A DNA stretch of 64,000 bases from JAXHMM01 sp964528445 (GTDB taxonomy: Bacteria > Bacteroidota > Rhodothermia > Balneolales > Balneolaceae): the NCBI GenBank assembly GCA_964528445.1, contig CAZGSL010000003.1, positions 33,654-97,653 of the forward strand, written 5' to 3'. The position numbers and the translations under genes are program-made. This document shows, piece after piece, positions 1 through 8,651 of the stretch. The notes beneath the pieces were generated by a model. It searched no databases and had not been told where the DNA came from. It was given only the letters and a program-made list of their open reading frames with translations. The first letter of the stretch is position 1; the number at the start of each line of letters is the position of its first letter.

Positions 1-1
1 G

Positions 2-1489
2 TTCACGGAGAATCTGCAGGGCGGGCAGAATCCCAACGAGACCAGCGTTCGGAGTCTCTACCATAATAACGGCTACCTCTTTTCGACCTTCCAGCCGGAC
101 ATCAACCTGGTGGCAGAGGATACGGTGGACGTGAATGTGATGATCACCGAAGAAGATCAGGCGGAAATCAGGGAAGTCTCATTTGTGGGAAATACCGAGA
201 CCCACGACGATGTGATTCGCCGCTCCCTCAGAACCATACCGGGGCAGACCTACAGCCAGGCCCGCATCATCCGCACGATTCGCGAGTTGGGACAGCTGGG
301 ATATTTCCAGCCGGAATCCATCAACCCGTTGATCGACCGGAACCGGCAGGAGGACCTGGTCAATATCACCTACGAACTGAACGAATCCCAGAGTACCGAC
401 AATTTTGAGCTTTCCGGCGGATTCGGCGGCAGGGGGATCGGGCTGATTCTCTCGGCGCGCTTCAATTTCAACAACTTTTCCATTCAGCGGGCGTTCAAGC
501 GGGAGGGATGGAACCCGATTCCATCGGGCGACGGACAGCGTTTTACCATGGGCGCCCAGATCACGGGCGGGGGATACAAGAGCTTTAACCTCGGGTTTTC
601 GGAACCCTGGCTGGCCGGCCGGCCGCTTTCGCTGGGCGTTAACGTCAGCTACGACCTGATCCGATTTCGGTTTTCCGACATTCGAAACGAGCTTTTCACC
701 AGCAGCGTCAGCCTCGGGCGGCGCCTGCAGTGGCCGGACGACTATTTCACCCACCGGTCGGAGCTCTCCTATCAGCTTTACGACGTGGCCGGGGGGACCC
801 GTTTCCTGGCGGAGGGAACCTCCAGCCTTCTGAGCCTCAAGCAGACCCTGGAGCGCAATTCGGTAGACAATCCCATCTCGCCGACCACCGGTTCGCGACT
901 GCAGCTTTCGGGCGAAATCGCCCCCCCGCTTCCCGGTTTTTCCCAGTACTACAAGCTCAAGTCATTGTACCGCAACCACACCAATATCGTGGGAAAGCTG
1001 GTGATGACCAACTCGGTGGAATACGGCTACCTGGGCTATATCGGCAACGTTCGCCGAAGCAATTTTCAGCGATTTATTCTGGGCGGAACGCCCCTTCAGC
1101 AGCGGCAGAGCTTTCTGCAGGATAACATCGACCTGCGGGGTTACCCAGGCGGGAGGGAGGAATCCATCTCCCCGGTACGCGACGGTGAGCTGGTCGGGGG
1201 ACGCCTCTACAGCAAGTACAGCATGGAGATGCGCATGCAGATGGTGAACGAACAGCAGCTGCAGGTGACCCCCTATACGTTCATCGACGCGGGGAACGCC
1301 TATTTGAACTTTGAGGATTTTTCGCCCTTTGATCTCAAGCGGGCGGCAGGAATCGGCGTCAGGCTCTATGTACCCATTCTGGGACTGATTGACGTGAGTT
1401 ACGGGTATCGCATGGACGGCGTACCGGGAACCGGTGTGGAGGCCGGCGAATGGCAGTTCCTCTTTAACATTGGTTCTCCTTTCCAATGA
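2..1489 (+). CDS. bamA: BamA, outer membrane protein assembly factor (3' part)
   Basis: The frame is open from the window edge, so the 5' end lies outside; 495 residues are visible. They begin inside a POTRA repeat (short hydrophobic strands plus an NGY turn), followed by a second POTRA repeat with the phrase VSFVGNTETHDDVIRRSL, and then a beta-rich Omp85 barrel with GGFGGRGIG at its start and FILGG plus LRGYPGG in the late barrel, as expected for the BamA conserved motifs. The C-terminus ends in FLFNIGSPFQ, a beta-signal-like strand. BamA inserts beta-barrel proteins into the outer membrane. The stop overlaps the ATG of the first OmpH gene (ATGA), so the two are translationally coupled; BamA-OmpH order is the usual one in this group of bacteria. 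Confidence 0.95.
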   Translation, partial: FTENLQGGQNPNETSVRSLYHNNGYLFSTFQPDINLVAEDTVDVNVMITEEDQAEIREVSFVGNTETHDDVIRRSLRTIPGQTYSQARIIRTIRELGQLGYFQPESINPLIDRNRQEDLVNITYELNESQSTDNFELSGGFGGRGIGLILSARFNFNNFSIQRAFKREGWNPIPSGDGQRFTMGAQITGGGYKSFNLGFSEPWLAGRPLSLGVNVSYDLIRFRFSDIRNELFTSSVSLGRRLQWPDDYFTHRSELSYQLYDVAGGTRFLAEGTSSLLSLKQTLERNSVDNPISPTTGSRLQLSGEIAPPLPGFSQYYKLKSLYRNHTNIVGKLVMTNSVEYGYLGYIGNVRRSNFQRFILGGTPLQQRQSFLQDNIDLRGYPGGREESISPVRDGELVGGRLYSKYSMEMRMQMVNEQQLQVTPYTFIDAGNAYLNFEDFSPFDLKRAAGIGVRLYVPILGLIDVSYGYRMDGVPGTGVEAGEWQFLFNIGSPFQ

Positions 1490-2031
1490 GAGTCGCGGTC
1501 ATCACAGCGCTGGCGATATACCTGGTTTCGGCGGTTCCCGGAGCGGCCGCCGCGCAGCAGCAGAAGATCGGCTACGTGAACACCGATACCCTGCTTGCGC
1601 ACATGCCGGAATACGAGAAGGTCAGGCAGCAGCTCCAGGTGATGGGAGAGGACTGGAAGAAAAAACTGGAGGCGATGCAGCAGGAAATCGAGCAAAAAAG
1701 AGAGGAATTTCGGAAAAACGAGATACTATACGGCGACTCTGTACGTAAACAGATGCAGGAGGAGATCAACAGCCTGGAGAGCAGCCGGCAGGCGTTCATG
1801 GAGGAGAAGTTCGGCGCCGAAGGGGAATATTTCCAGAAGCAGGAGGAGCTTCTCAAGCCGATCCAGCAAAAGATCATGGACGCCATAAGGCTGGTCGCCG
1901 AACGCGATAATTTTGATTTTGTGTTTGACCGCGCGGAACGCATGTCGGTTATTTACGGCGGGGAGGAGTGGAATCTCAACGAAACGGTTCTCGAGGAGCT
2001 GGGCGTCAATCCAGGCGATGCAAGCAATTGA
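1486..2031 (+). CDS. OmpH/Skp-family periplasmic chaperone 1
   Basis: A 181-residue protein with an N-terminal signal peptide (about residues 1-23, ending AAAAQQ), then KIGYVNTDTLLAHMPEY, the OmpH family opening strand, and a long Glu/Lys/Gln-rich coiled coil (about 50-130) that forms the tentacle of Skp. The C-terminal half returns to the body domain with DNFDFVFDRAE. Skp/OmpH binds unfolded outer membrane proteins in the periplasm and hands them to BamA. Its start overlaps the bamA stop by 4 nt. It is the first of three tandem paralogues and the most divergent in its coiled-coil sequence. Confidence 0.93.
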   Translation: MRVAVITALAIYLVSAVPGAAAAQQQKIGYVNTDTLLAHMPEYEKVRQQLQVMGEDWKKKLEAMQQEIEQKREEFRKNEILYGDSVRKQMQEEINSLESSRQAFMEEKFGAEGEYFQKQEELLKPIQQKIMDAIRLVAERDNFDFVFDRAERMSVIYGGEEWNLNETVLEELGVNPGDASN

Positions 2032-2095
2032 ATGCAAAAATTAGTATTATCTCACGCCTCCGAAAGAGGTAAAATTTAAACTCAAGTCTATCACG

Positions 2096-2650
2096 ATGTT
2101 TCGCAAGTTAAGTGGTTTTCTCGCACTGTTCATGCTCGCGGCGACTTCGGTTGCCACGGCACAACTGGATATCGGTTATCTCAATACCCAGGAGGTGCTC
2201 AATCAGCTGCCCGAACGGCAGCAGATACAGCAGGAGCTGAATGATTTCGTACAGCAGAAGGAGCAGGAGATGCAGCAGGCCTCCACCGAATTTCAGAACG
2301 CGGTGGCCGAATACCAGCAGAACCAGTCGAACATGACCCAGCAGGAGATCGATCAGCGCGAGAATGAGCTGAGCCAGATGGAGCAGAACCTGAACGAGAT
2401 GCGGCAGAGCCTGCAGGAGGAGATCGTGCAGAAGCGGCAGGAGTTGCTGGGACCCATTTTCAATCGCATCAACCAGGCCATTCAGACCATCGCGGAAGAA
2501 AACAACCTGGATTACGTATTCAACGAGGCCACCAACTCCGGCGATAACATCATCTACTACGCCGACGAGTCGGCCATGAATATCACCCAGCAGGTGATTA
2601 CCCAGGTCAACAGCCAGTCTCCCCAGGATTCCCTGAACCAAAATCAATAG
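2096..2650 (+). CDS. OmpH/Skp-family periplasmic chaperone 2
   Basis: 184 residues: signal peptide (about 1-22, ending ATAQ), the family strand LDIGYLNTQEVLNQLPE, a very Gln-rich coiled coil (about 45-130) and a C-terminal body strand NNLDYVFNEAT. The chain ends in a Gln/Asn/Ser tail. It lies 64 nt after the first OmpH gene; the spacer contains a small CCTC/GAGG stem-loop but no obvious terminator, so co-transcription with bamA is likely. Same predicted role as its neighbours, holding unfolded outer membrane proteins in the periplasm. Confidence 0.93.
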   Translation: MFRKLSGFLALFMLAATSVATAQLDIGYLNTQEVLNQLPERQQIQQELNDFVQQKEQEMQQASTEFQNAVAEYQQNQSNMTQQEIDQRENELSQMEQNLNEMRQSLQEEIVQKRQELLGPIFNRINQAIQTIAEENNLDYVFNEATNSGDNIIYYADESAMNITQQVITQVNSQSPQDSLNQNQ

Positions 2651-2662
2651 GACGTGAACGCC

Positions 2663-3232
2663 ATGTCAACTCGCATAACCACTTTTACCCTCACCGCCCT
2701 GATACTGCTGCTCATGGCCGGGATTGATCCGGCGGAGGCGCAGCTAAAGGAGGATCTGGACCAGGCCCAGACCCAGATCGGCTTTGTGGATCCCATAACA
2801 GTGCTTCAGAGCATGCCGAAATTCGCGGCCGTCCAGAAAGAACTCCAGAATTTCCAGAACCGGAAGCAGGAGGAGATGGCGCAGAAGGAACAGGAGTTTC
2901 AAAATGCCATATCCGCCTACCAGGAAAAATCGGCCGTGATCTCCGAGGAGGCGCGGGCCAAGGAGGAAGAGAGGCTGGGGCAGCTGAGCGCGGACCTTCA
3001 GCAGTTTGAGCAGCAGATATCCCAGGAAATCGCGCAGAAACAGCAGGAGCTTTACGCCCCCCTGCTGGAGGAGATCCAGGGAGCCATAGATAATGTCTCC
3101 GAGGAGATGGAGCTTGATATGGTGGTGAACACCCGTACCAGCAACGGGGATATGATCCTGCTCTACGCCTCGCCCGAGATGCGCGAGCAGTACGATATCA
3201 CGGACCGCGTGATGCGGGAGCTGGGAATTTAG
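2663..3232 (+). CDS. OmpH/Skp-family periplasmic chaperone 3
   Basis: About 189 residues from the ATG at 2663; a GTG at 2654 in the same frame could also be used and would add three residues. Signal peptide to about residue 27 (ending AEAQ), then TQIGFVDPITVLQSMPKF, a Glu/Gln-rich coiled coil and the typical family ending YDITDRVMRELGI, which the other two copies have lost or altered. This copy therefore looks like the canonical OmpH of the set. Its stop overlaps by 4 nt the stop of the convergent vWA gene. Predicted periplasmic chaperone for outer membrane proteins. Confidence 0.92.
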   Translation: MSTRITTFTLTALILLLMAGIDPAEAQLKEDLDQAQTQIGFVDPITVLQSMPKFAAVQKELQNFQNRKQEEMAQKEQEFQNAISAYQEKSAVISEEARAKEEERLGQLSADLQQFEQQISQEIAQKQQELYAPLLEEIQGAIDNVSEEMELDMVVNTRTSNGDMILLYASPEMREQYDITDRVMRELGI

Positions 3233-4335
3233 GAGATGCGCCGTTTCCGGTTCCGGATGTAGTCCTCGAAGATGTACCCTCCCAGGTTGTCCAGCGAGGC
3301 GAAGTAGGCCCGCCCCTTGTTGGCCTCGGTAAGCTCTCGAACGAAATTCTGAAGGTAGGGATCGCGGGCAATCATAAAGGTGGTGATGTCGATGTCGTCC
3401 CTTCTGCACTTCACCGCCTCGTCCAGGACACGGTTGATGATTCTCCGGTCCAGGCCGAAGCTGTTCTTGTACATTCTGCCGTTCTCGATTATGCAGGAGG
3501 GCTTCCCGTCGGTGATCATAAAGATCTGCTTGTTGGCGTATTTCCTGCGGTGCAGGATGTGGCGGGCCAGTTCGAGCGCCTGCTGGGTGTTGGTGTGGTA
3601 GGGCCCCACCTTCAGATAGGGGAGATCCTCCACCTCCACCTGCCACGCCTCGTTGCCGAAAGCCACAATGTCGAGGGAGTCGGCCGCGTAGTTGTTCATG
3701 ATCAGCTCCGAGAGCGCCATGGCCACTTTTTTCGCAGGCGTGATGCGGTCTTCCCCGTAGAGGATCATGGAGTGACTCAGGTCGATCAGCAGGACGGTGG
3801 CGACCGAAGTGTAGTGATCGGTTTCGTGCACCCGAAGATCGTCTTCCCGCAGGTTGAACCGGTCGATGTCGCTGTGGCGAAGCATGTTCATCATCGTCCC
3901 GACGCTGTCGATCTGACCGACGTCGTCGCCGGGTTTCCAGGAGCGTGTTTCGGGCTGCCGCTCCATCCCCTTCCCGGTATGCGGCGTCTGGTGGCTCCCG
4001 CTTTCGCCCTTGTCCAGGTTGCGGAAAACCTCCTCCAGGGAGCGCTTGCGCAGCGTCCGCTCGGTCTTGCGGGTCATGACCGGCACCTGGTCCTCATCTT
4101 CGTCGAGGTAGCCCCGCTTCTCCATCTCCTCGACGAAATCGTCTATCGTATAGTCGTCGAACTCCCCCGTGACATCGTATTCGTTCTCCAGCTCCCTCAG
4201 CCACTTCAGCGCCTGGGGGACGTCGCCGCTGGCGATGGTCAGGAGCTCCTGGAAGAGGTCCCAGAGTTTTTCAAAAGGGGCTTCGCCCTTGCCGCGGGCA
4301 AAGCGCTCGTCCCATTGCTGATACTTGAAATGCAT
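3229..4335 (-). CDS. von Willebrand factor A (vWA) domain protein
   Basis: 368 residues, no signal peptide, so cytoplasmic. The N-terminal 170 residues are helical and charged; the vWA fold occupies about 178-350. The metal-ion-dependent adhesion site is intact: D185-L-S187-H-S189 in the first strand and the later loop MITDGKPS. The family resembles CoxE/YehL-type vWA proteins that work with a MoxR or magnesium-chelatase-like AAA+ ATPase, but no such ATPase is adjacent; the only AAA+ gene of the window is over 20 kb away. It is divergent from rnhB with 85 nt between the starts. Substrate unknown; the call rests on the fold and MIDAS motif. Confidence 0.85.
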   Translation of the reverse strand: MHFKYQQWDERFARGKGEAPFEKLWDLFQELLTIASGDVPQALKWLRELENEYDVTGEFDDYTIDDFVEEMEKRGYLDEDEDQVPVMTRKTERTLRKRSLEEVFRNLDKGESGSHQTPHTGKGMERQPETRSWKPGDDVGQIDSVGTMMNMLRHSDIDRFNLREDDLRVHETDHYTSVATVLLIDLSHSMILYGEDRITPAKKVAMALSELIMNNYAADSLDIVAFGNEAWQVEVEDLPYLKVGPYHTNTQQALELARHILHRRKYANKQIFMITDGKPSCIIENGRMYKNSFGLDRRIINRVLDEAVKCRRDDIDITTFMIARDPYLQNFVRELTEANKGRAYFASLDNLGGYIFEDYIRNRKRRIS

Positions 4336-4420
4336 GGCGAAAAGATTGACCTTGATCCGGTATTGTTAAACGGGCTGGCCGCCCTTTTCATTCACGCACC
4401 TCCCGACAGAGGGAAAGTAT

Positions 4421-5044
4421 ATGGATCGTCTGGAAATAGAAAACAGGCTGTGGAGCGAGGGATACCGAAGGGTAATGGGACTGGACGAGGTGGGGCGCGG
4501 CTGCCTCTCCGGCCCGGTGGTGGCGGCGGGCGTGATCCTTTCGGCCGAAAACGTCCCGGAGGGGATCCGCGACAGCAAGCGCATGAGCCTCGACGAGCGG
4601 GAACGCCTGGAGGAGATTATCAAACGGGAGGCCGAGTACTGGACCATCCGCTGGTGCGGCCCCGGGGAGATCGACCGGCTGAACATCCTCCGGGCATCCA
4701 TGGAAGCCATGAAGCAGTGCGCGGAAGAGGAGGGGGCGGACCCCGACTACCTGCTGGTCGACGGCAACCGCTTTCCCGGGGGCGTGGTACCTCATCGCTG
4801 TCTGGTGGGGGGAGACGACCGTTCGCTCTCCATCGGGGCGGCGTCGATCCTGGCCAAGGTTTACCGCGACCGCCTTATGAAGGAGCTTCACCGGAAGTAT
4901 CCCCACTACGGCTGGAAAACCAACGTGGGATATCCTACCCGCGAGCACTACCGGGGGCTGGCGGAATATGGCTACACGCCCCACCACCGCCGCAGCTTCC
5001 GCCTGCGGACCGACAAGAAGTACGAGCCCCGGGAGGAGAGGTAG
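4421..5044 (+). CDS. rnhB: Ribonuclease HII
   Basis: 207 residues, usual length for the family. The signature GLDEVGRGCLSGPVVAAGV gives catalytic D22 and E23; the other acidic residues are D114 (LLVDGN) and D132 in the GDD before the conserved AASILAKVYRD helix. RNase HII cuts the RNA strand of RNA-DNA hybrids and starts removal of single ribonucleotides from DNA. The gene stands alone on the plus strand, divergent from the vWA gene and convergent with rodA, whose stop lies 19 nt away. Confidence 0.97.
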   Translation: MDRLEIENRLWSEGYRRVMGLDEVGRGCLSGPVVAAGVILSAENVPEGIRDSKRMSLDERERLEEIIKREAEYWTIRWCGPGEIDRLNILRASMEAMKQCAEEEGADPDYLLVDGNRFPGGVVPHRCLVGGDDRSLSIGAASILAKVYRDRLMKELHRKYPHYGWKTNVGYPTREHYRGLAEYGYTPHHRRSFRLRTDKKYEPREER

Positions 5045-5063
5045 CAGGTTTCCCGCCCGGCGG

Positions 5064-6314
5064 CTACCCGTAGATGCTGAACCGGCGCCGGTAGAAATCC
5101 AGGTTGAGGCAGATCGCCAGCATGAGGGTGTTGGTCAGCAGGGCCGATCCCCCGTAGCTGATAAACGGCAGCGGGAGGCCGATCACCGGCAGCAGGGCGG
5201 TGGCGCTGCCCACGTTGATGAAGAAGTGGATAAAATAGATGGTCGTCACCCCTACGATGACCAGTTGCGCGAACGGGGATTTGTGGGAGCTGGCGCTGTT
5301 CAGCAGGCGCATCAGCAGTCCCATGAAGAGCAGCAGCACGAGACTGGAGCCGAGGAAACCGAACTCCTCCCCGATTACGCAGAAGATGAAGTCGGTCCAC
5401 TGCTCGGGCAGAAACCGCAGCTGCGTCTGCGTCCCCTCCGTGAATCCCTTCCCGAAAAGTCCTCCCGAGCCGATGGCCGTCTTGGCCTGGATGATGTTCC
5501 AGCCCGCGCCCTGGGGATCGAAGGAGGGGTTGGTGAACGCTTCGATCCTTGCCCGCTGGTGGGGCTGCAGGACCTGGAAGAGGGCCACCTGCATGCCGAT
5601 CACGATCAGGAGTCCGCTCGCGAAAGAGACGAACGTCAGCCAGGTCCGCCGCTGAATCAGGAAGATGGCCAGCGTGATGAGCACGGCCGCGATCAGTCCC
5701 CAGTACCATCCGACGATCGTCAGGTACCCGATGACGGCGGGAGAGATCATCAGCAGCGAGATGCCGTAGGGAAGCCCCGACCAGAAAAGCATGACGGGGA
5801 TCAGGGCCAGGAAGACCAGCCCCGTCCCGCTGTCGTTCTGGAGAAAGACCAGCACGGCCGGCAGGAGAATGAGTCCCACGGTGGTGAGTGCGTAGCGCAG
5901 GTTCTCGGTAGAGACGTTCCGCTGGCCGGTGAGGTAGTTGGCCACCGCCAGGATGGTGGCGACCTTCATCAGCTCGCTGGTCTGCAGGTTCAAGGGTCCG
6001 AGTACCAGCCAGCTGCGTGCCCCGTTGACCTCCCGCCCGAAGAGGAGGGTCAGGATCATGAGGAGAATGCAGAAGGCGTAGAAGAGGTAGGATCCCTCCC
6101 GGAAGTTGCGCGGGTCGACGAACTGCATGCCAACCAGGATAATCACGGCGATGCCGAACGCAATGAGCTGCTTCCAGAAATTGACCTGGATATATTCCGG
6201 CAGAAACTGCGAAACCGGTCCCTGCGTGGCACTGTAGATGGCCACCAGCCCGATGCTGCAGAGCACTCCCCACAGCAGCACCATCATCCAGTTGAGTTCG
6301 CGCAGGCTGTTCAT
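5064..6314 (-). CDS. rodA: RodA, SEDS peptidoglycan glycosyltransferase
   Basis: 416 residues with about ten hydrophobic segments and the SEDS signature near the C-terminus (LLPVIGLPLPFISYGGSALL). It polymerises lipid II glycan strands during cell elongation, paired with the transpeptidase PBP2 encoded directly upstream; the ATG of rodA overlaps the mrdA stop by 4 nt. It is the last gene of the mreBCD-mrdA-rodA operon. RodA is preferred over FtsW because of this neighbourhood. Confidence 0.97.
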   Translation of the reverse strand: MNSLRELNWMMVLLWGVLCSIGLVAIYSATQGPVSQFLPEYIQVNFWKQLIAFGIAVIILVGMQFVDPRNFREGSYLFYAFCILLMILTLLFGREVNGARSWLVLGPLNLQTSELMKVATILAVANYLTGQRNVSTENLRYALTTVGLILLPAVLVFLQNDSGTGLVFLALIPVMLFWSGLPYGISLLMISPAVIGYLTIVGWYWGLIAAVLITLAIFLIQRRTWLTFVSFASGLLIVIGMQVALFQVLQPHQRARIEAFTNPSFDPQGAGWNIIQAKTAIGSGGLFGKGFTEGTQTQLRFLPEQWTDFIFCVIGEEFGFLGSSLVLLLFMGLLMRLLNSASSHKSPFAQLVIVGVTTIYFIHFFINVGSATALLPVIGLPLPFISYGGSALLTNTLMLAICLNLDFYRRRFSIYG

Positions 6315-8170
6315 TCGGGTGTAATGGTTTCCGGTTCGTCCGCTTCCAGGGGAGGCGGCTCAAAGTTGATGACTTCGTCGTATATCCACTGCCGGTTGGG
6401 GGCGATCTCGCCGTTCAGGTACTTTTCGATCATCAGGGAGGCAATGGGGGCCGCGGATACGGATCCGTAGCCGGCGTTCTCCACGAGGACGGCCACGGCG
6501 ATCTGCGGGTCCTCCATGGGGGCGAAGGCGATGAACCAGCCGTGGTCCCGCCCGTGCGGGTTTTGGGCGGTCCCGGTTTTGCCCGCCACGCGGATGCTGT
6601 CGAGGTTGGCCCGCCACTGGCCGCTCCCGTTCGTAACCACGCGGCGCATTCCCTGCCGGACCACCCGGAGATCATCCGCGTCCAGCCACTCGATGCGCTC
6701 CCGCGAGGCGTCCGTATAGAGGACGGTGCCGTCGCTGCGGCTGATGCTGTTGACCAGGTGAGGCTGGACCCGGTAGCCGCCGTTGCCGATCTGGGCGGCC
6801 ACCAGTGCCATCTGCATGGGAGAGACCGAAAGGTAACCCTGTCCGACGCCCATGCTCATCAGGTCGCCCAGTCCCCACCTTCCTTCGCCCAGCTGGCGGT
6901 TCAGCCAGGTGCTGTCCGGGAGAATGCCGGGCGACTCGTTGGGGAGGTCGATGCGGGTGGGTTGTCCGAGCCCCATGCTGTGGGCCAGCTCGTGCCAGCG
7001 GTTGATCCCGCGGCTGGAGATCATCCGGTCCATAAGCCAGAAAAAGAAGGTGTTGGAAGACTGCTCCAGGGCGCGCCCCACGTTGTAGACGCCGGGATCG
7101 GCCAGGTCGTGGTAGCGGCGTCCCCGCATGTAATACCCGGGATTGTCGATCTCCGTCTCGGGCGTGATCAGTCCCGTCTCCAGTCCCATAAGCGCCATGA
7201 CCGGCTTGAAGGTGGATCCCGGCGGCTGCATGCTGGAGACGGCGCGGTTGTAGAGCGGATCGGTGGTATCGGCGTTGACCTGCTGCCAGTACGTCGAGTC
7301 AATCCGACCGGAGAGTTTCCTTATGTCGAACTGGGGAGCGCTCGCCATGGCCAGGACGGCGCCGTTGCCGGGATTGAGGGCCACGGCCGCGCCCCGTTTC
7401 CCCTCCATAAGCTCTTCCGCCATCAGCTGCAGGTCGGTGTCGAGGGTGGTATGCAGGTCGGCCCCTTCGACGGGCGACTCGTCCAGGGAGCCGTTGTCGT
7501 AGCTGCCGAGAGACTGTCCCAGGGCGTTGATCTTCAGGTACTCCATGCCCGTCTCCCCCCGCAGGTAGCTGTCGTATACCATCTCCAGCCCGCTTTTCCC
7601 GACCTTGTCGCCCAGATGGTAGCGGTCGGAATTACGGTACTGCTCGGGCGAAACCTCGCTGAGATATCCCATGATGTGAGAGGCGTTGAGGCTGTCCACC
7701 GGGTAGTGCCGCTTGCTCTCTACCTGGTGGCCGATGCCCGGAAGTTTCCAGATGTTCTCCTGCAGGGCGGAGAAATTGCGGAAATCCACCTCCGTGAAGA
7801 GCCGGGAGGAGCGGTACCAGGAGTAGTTACGTGCCTCCCGCACCCGCTCTTCCACCACCTCCAGGGGCTTGTCCAGCAGATCGGCCAGGATTTCGTTGTT
7901 TTCGGGATCGTAATTCGCGGGGGTGACGGTGATGGTATACATCGGTTCGTTGTCCACCAGCAGCCGGCCGCTGCGGTCGTATATGAGTCCTCTGGCCGGG
8001 GTTACCGGCTCCTGGCGCAGGGAGTTCTCCCTGCTCAGCGGCCCGTAGGTTTCGTGCTGGACCAGCTGGAGCTGCACCAGGCGGCCCAGAATCACCAGGG
8101 CCAGGCCGATCATTACGACCTGGAGCACGCGGATGGAAATTTTTGTGCGTTGATGTGACCGTCCGGCCAT
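6311..8170 (-). CDS. mrdA: Penicillin-binding protein 2 (elongation transpeptidase)
   Basis: 619 residues. One transmembrane helix near the N-terminus (about 14-33), a PBP dimerisation/pedestal domain with the RGLIYDRSGRLL motif (60-71), and a transpeptidase domain with all three penicillin-fold motifs: S319-T-F-K322, S371-S-N373 and K531-T-G533-TAQ. It cross-links peptidoglycan in the elongasome together with RodA. It overlaps rodA by 4 nt and follows mreD after 10 nt. Confidence 0.97.
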   Translation of the reverse strand: MAGRSHQRTKISIRVLQVVMIGLALVILGRLVQLQLVQHETYGPLSRENSLRQEPVTPARGLIYDRSGRLLVDNEPMYTITVTPANYDPENNEILADLLDKPLEVVEERVREARNYSWYRSSRLFTEVDFRNFSALQENIWKLPGIGHQVESKRHYPVDSLNASHIMGYLSEVSPEQYRNSDRYHLGDKVGKSGLEMVYDSYLRGETGMEYLKINALGQSLGSYDNGSLDESPVEGADLHTTLDTDLQLMAEELMEGKRGAAVALNPGNGAVLAMASAPQFDIRKLSGRIDSTYWQQVNADTTDPLYNRAVSSMQPPGSTFKPVMALMGLETGLITPETEIDNPGYYMRGRRYHDLADPGVYNVGRALEQSSNTFFFWLMDRMISSRGINRWHELAHSMGLGQPTRIDLPNESPGILPDSTWLNRQLGEGRWGLGDLMSMGVGQGYLSVSPMQMALVAAQIGNGGYRVQPHLVNSISRSDGTVLYTDASRERIEWLDADDLRVVRQGMRRVVTNGSGQWRANLDSIRVAGKTGTAQNPHGRDHGWFIAFAPMEDPQIAVAVLVENAGYGSVSAAPIASLMIEKYLNGEIAPNRQWIYDEVINFEPPPLEADEPETITPE

Positions 8171-8180
8171 CTGTTGCGTC

Positions 8181-8651
8181 CTACTTGGTTCGAAAAAGGT
8201 GAATGAATCCCGCGAGCACCATGGTATAGATACTGCCCCCGATCCACTGCCGCCAGAACAGCACCTCCCCTGAGTAGGTTTGAACCAGCTGGGTCAAACC
8301 CAGGAAGACCAGGTTGTGGGCCAGGCTGGCGATGAACACGGTCAGGACGACCTGGTTCATCACCAGCCGCGTATCGCCTCCCCTGGGCAGCAGATGGTGT
8401 CCCATGAAGGCAATTAACGTCTTGGCAAACATGTTTAGTCCCCACAAATCCAGCATCGCGTCCTGCGCCAGTCCCAGGAACGCCCCCATCAGGATGGCGG
8501 AGGTCCGGTCGCTCCGGCTCATGTACCAGAGCAGAAAAAGAAGCACCAGGTCGGGCTGGACGTCGAAGATTTTCAGGTGGCGGAACAGGATTATCTGGAC
8601 CACGACGAATCCCAGTCCCCCCGCGATATTTTTGATATTCTCAGAACTCAT
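8181..8651 (-). CDS. mreD: MreD, rod shape-determining membrane protein
   Basis: 156 residues, almost entirely hydrophobic with about five predicted membrane helices, and the MreD-like phrases PDLVLLFLLWYMS and GAFLGLAQDAMLD. Its start overlaps the mreC stop by 4 nt. MreD is weakly conserved in sequence; the call rests on length, topology and its position between mreC and mrdA. It is a membrane component of the elongasome. Confidence 0.93.
   Translation of the reverse strand: MSSENIKNIAGGLGFVVVQIILFRHLKIFDVQPDLVLLFLLWYMSRSDRTSAILMGAFLGLAQDAMLDLWGLNMFAKTLIAFMGHHLLPRGGDTRLVMNQVVLTVFIASLAHNLVFLGLTQLVQTYSGEVLFWRQWIGGSIYTMVLAGFIHLFRTK

Noticed and set aside
3550..5073. 507-codon plus-strand open frame
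   Set aside because: It runs antisense through the vWA gene and then out of frame through rnhB; low-complexity Gly/Arg/Pro sequence, a high-GC shadow.
4972..6363. 463-codon minus-strand frame over rodA
   Set aside because: Shifted shadow of rodA; no membrane pattern or family motif, while rodA has the full SEDS signature.
6542..8158. 538-codon plus-strand frame opposite mrdA
   Set aside because: Antisense of the penicillin-binding protein gene, which has all three catalytic motifs.
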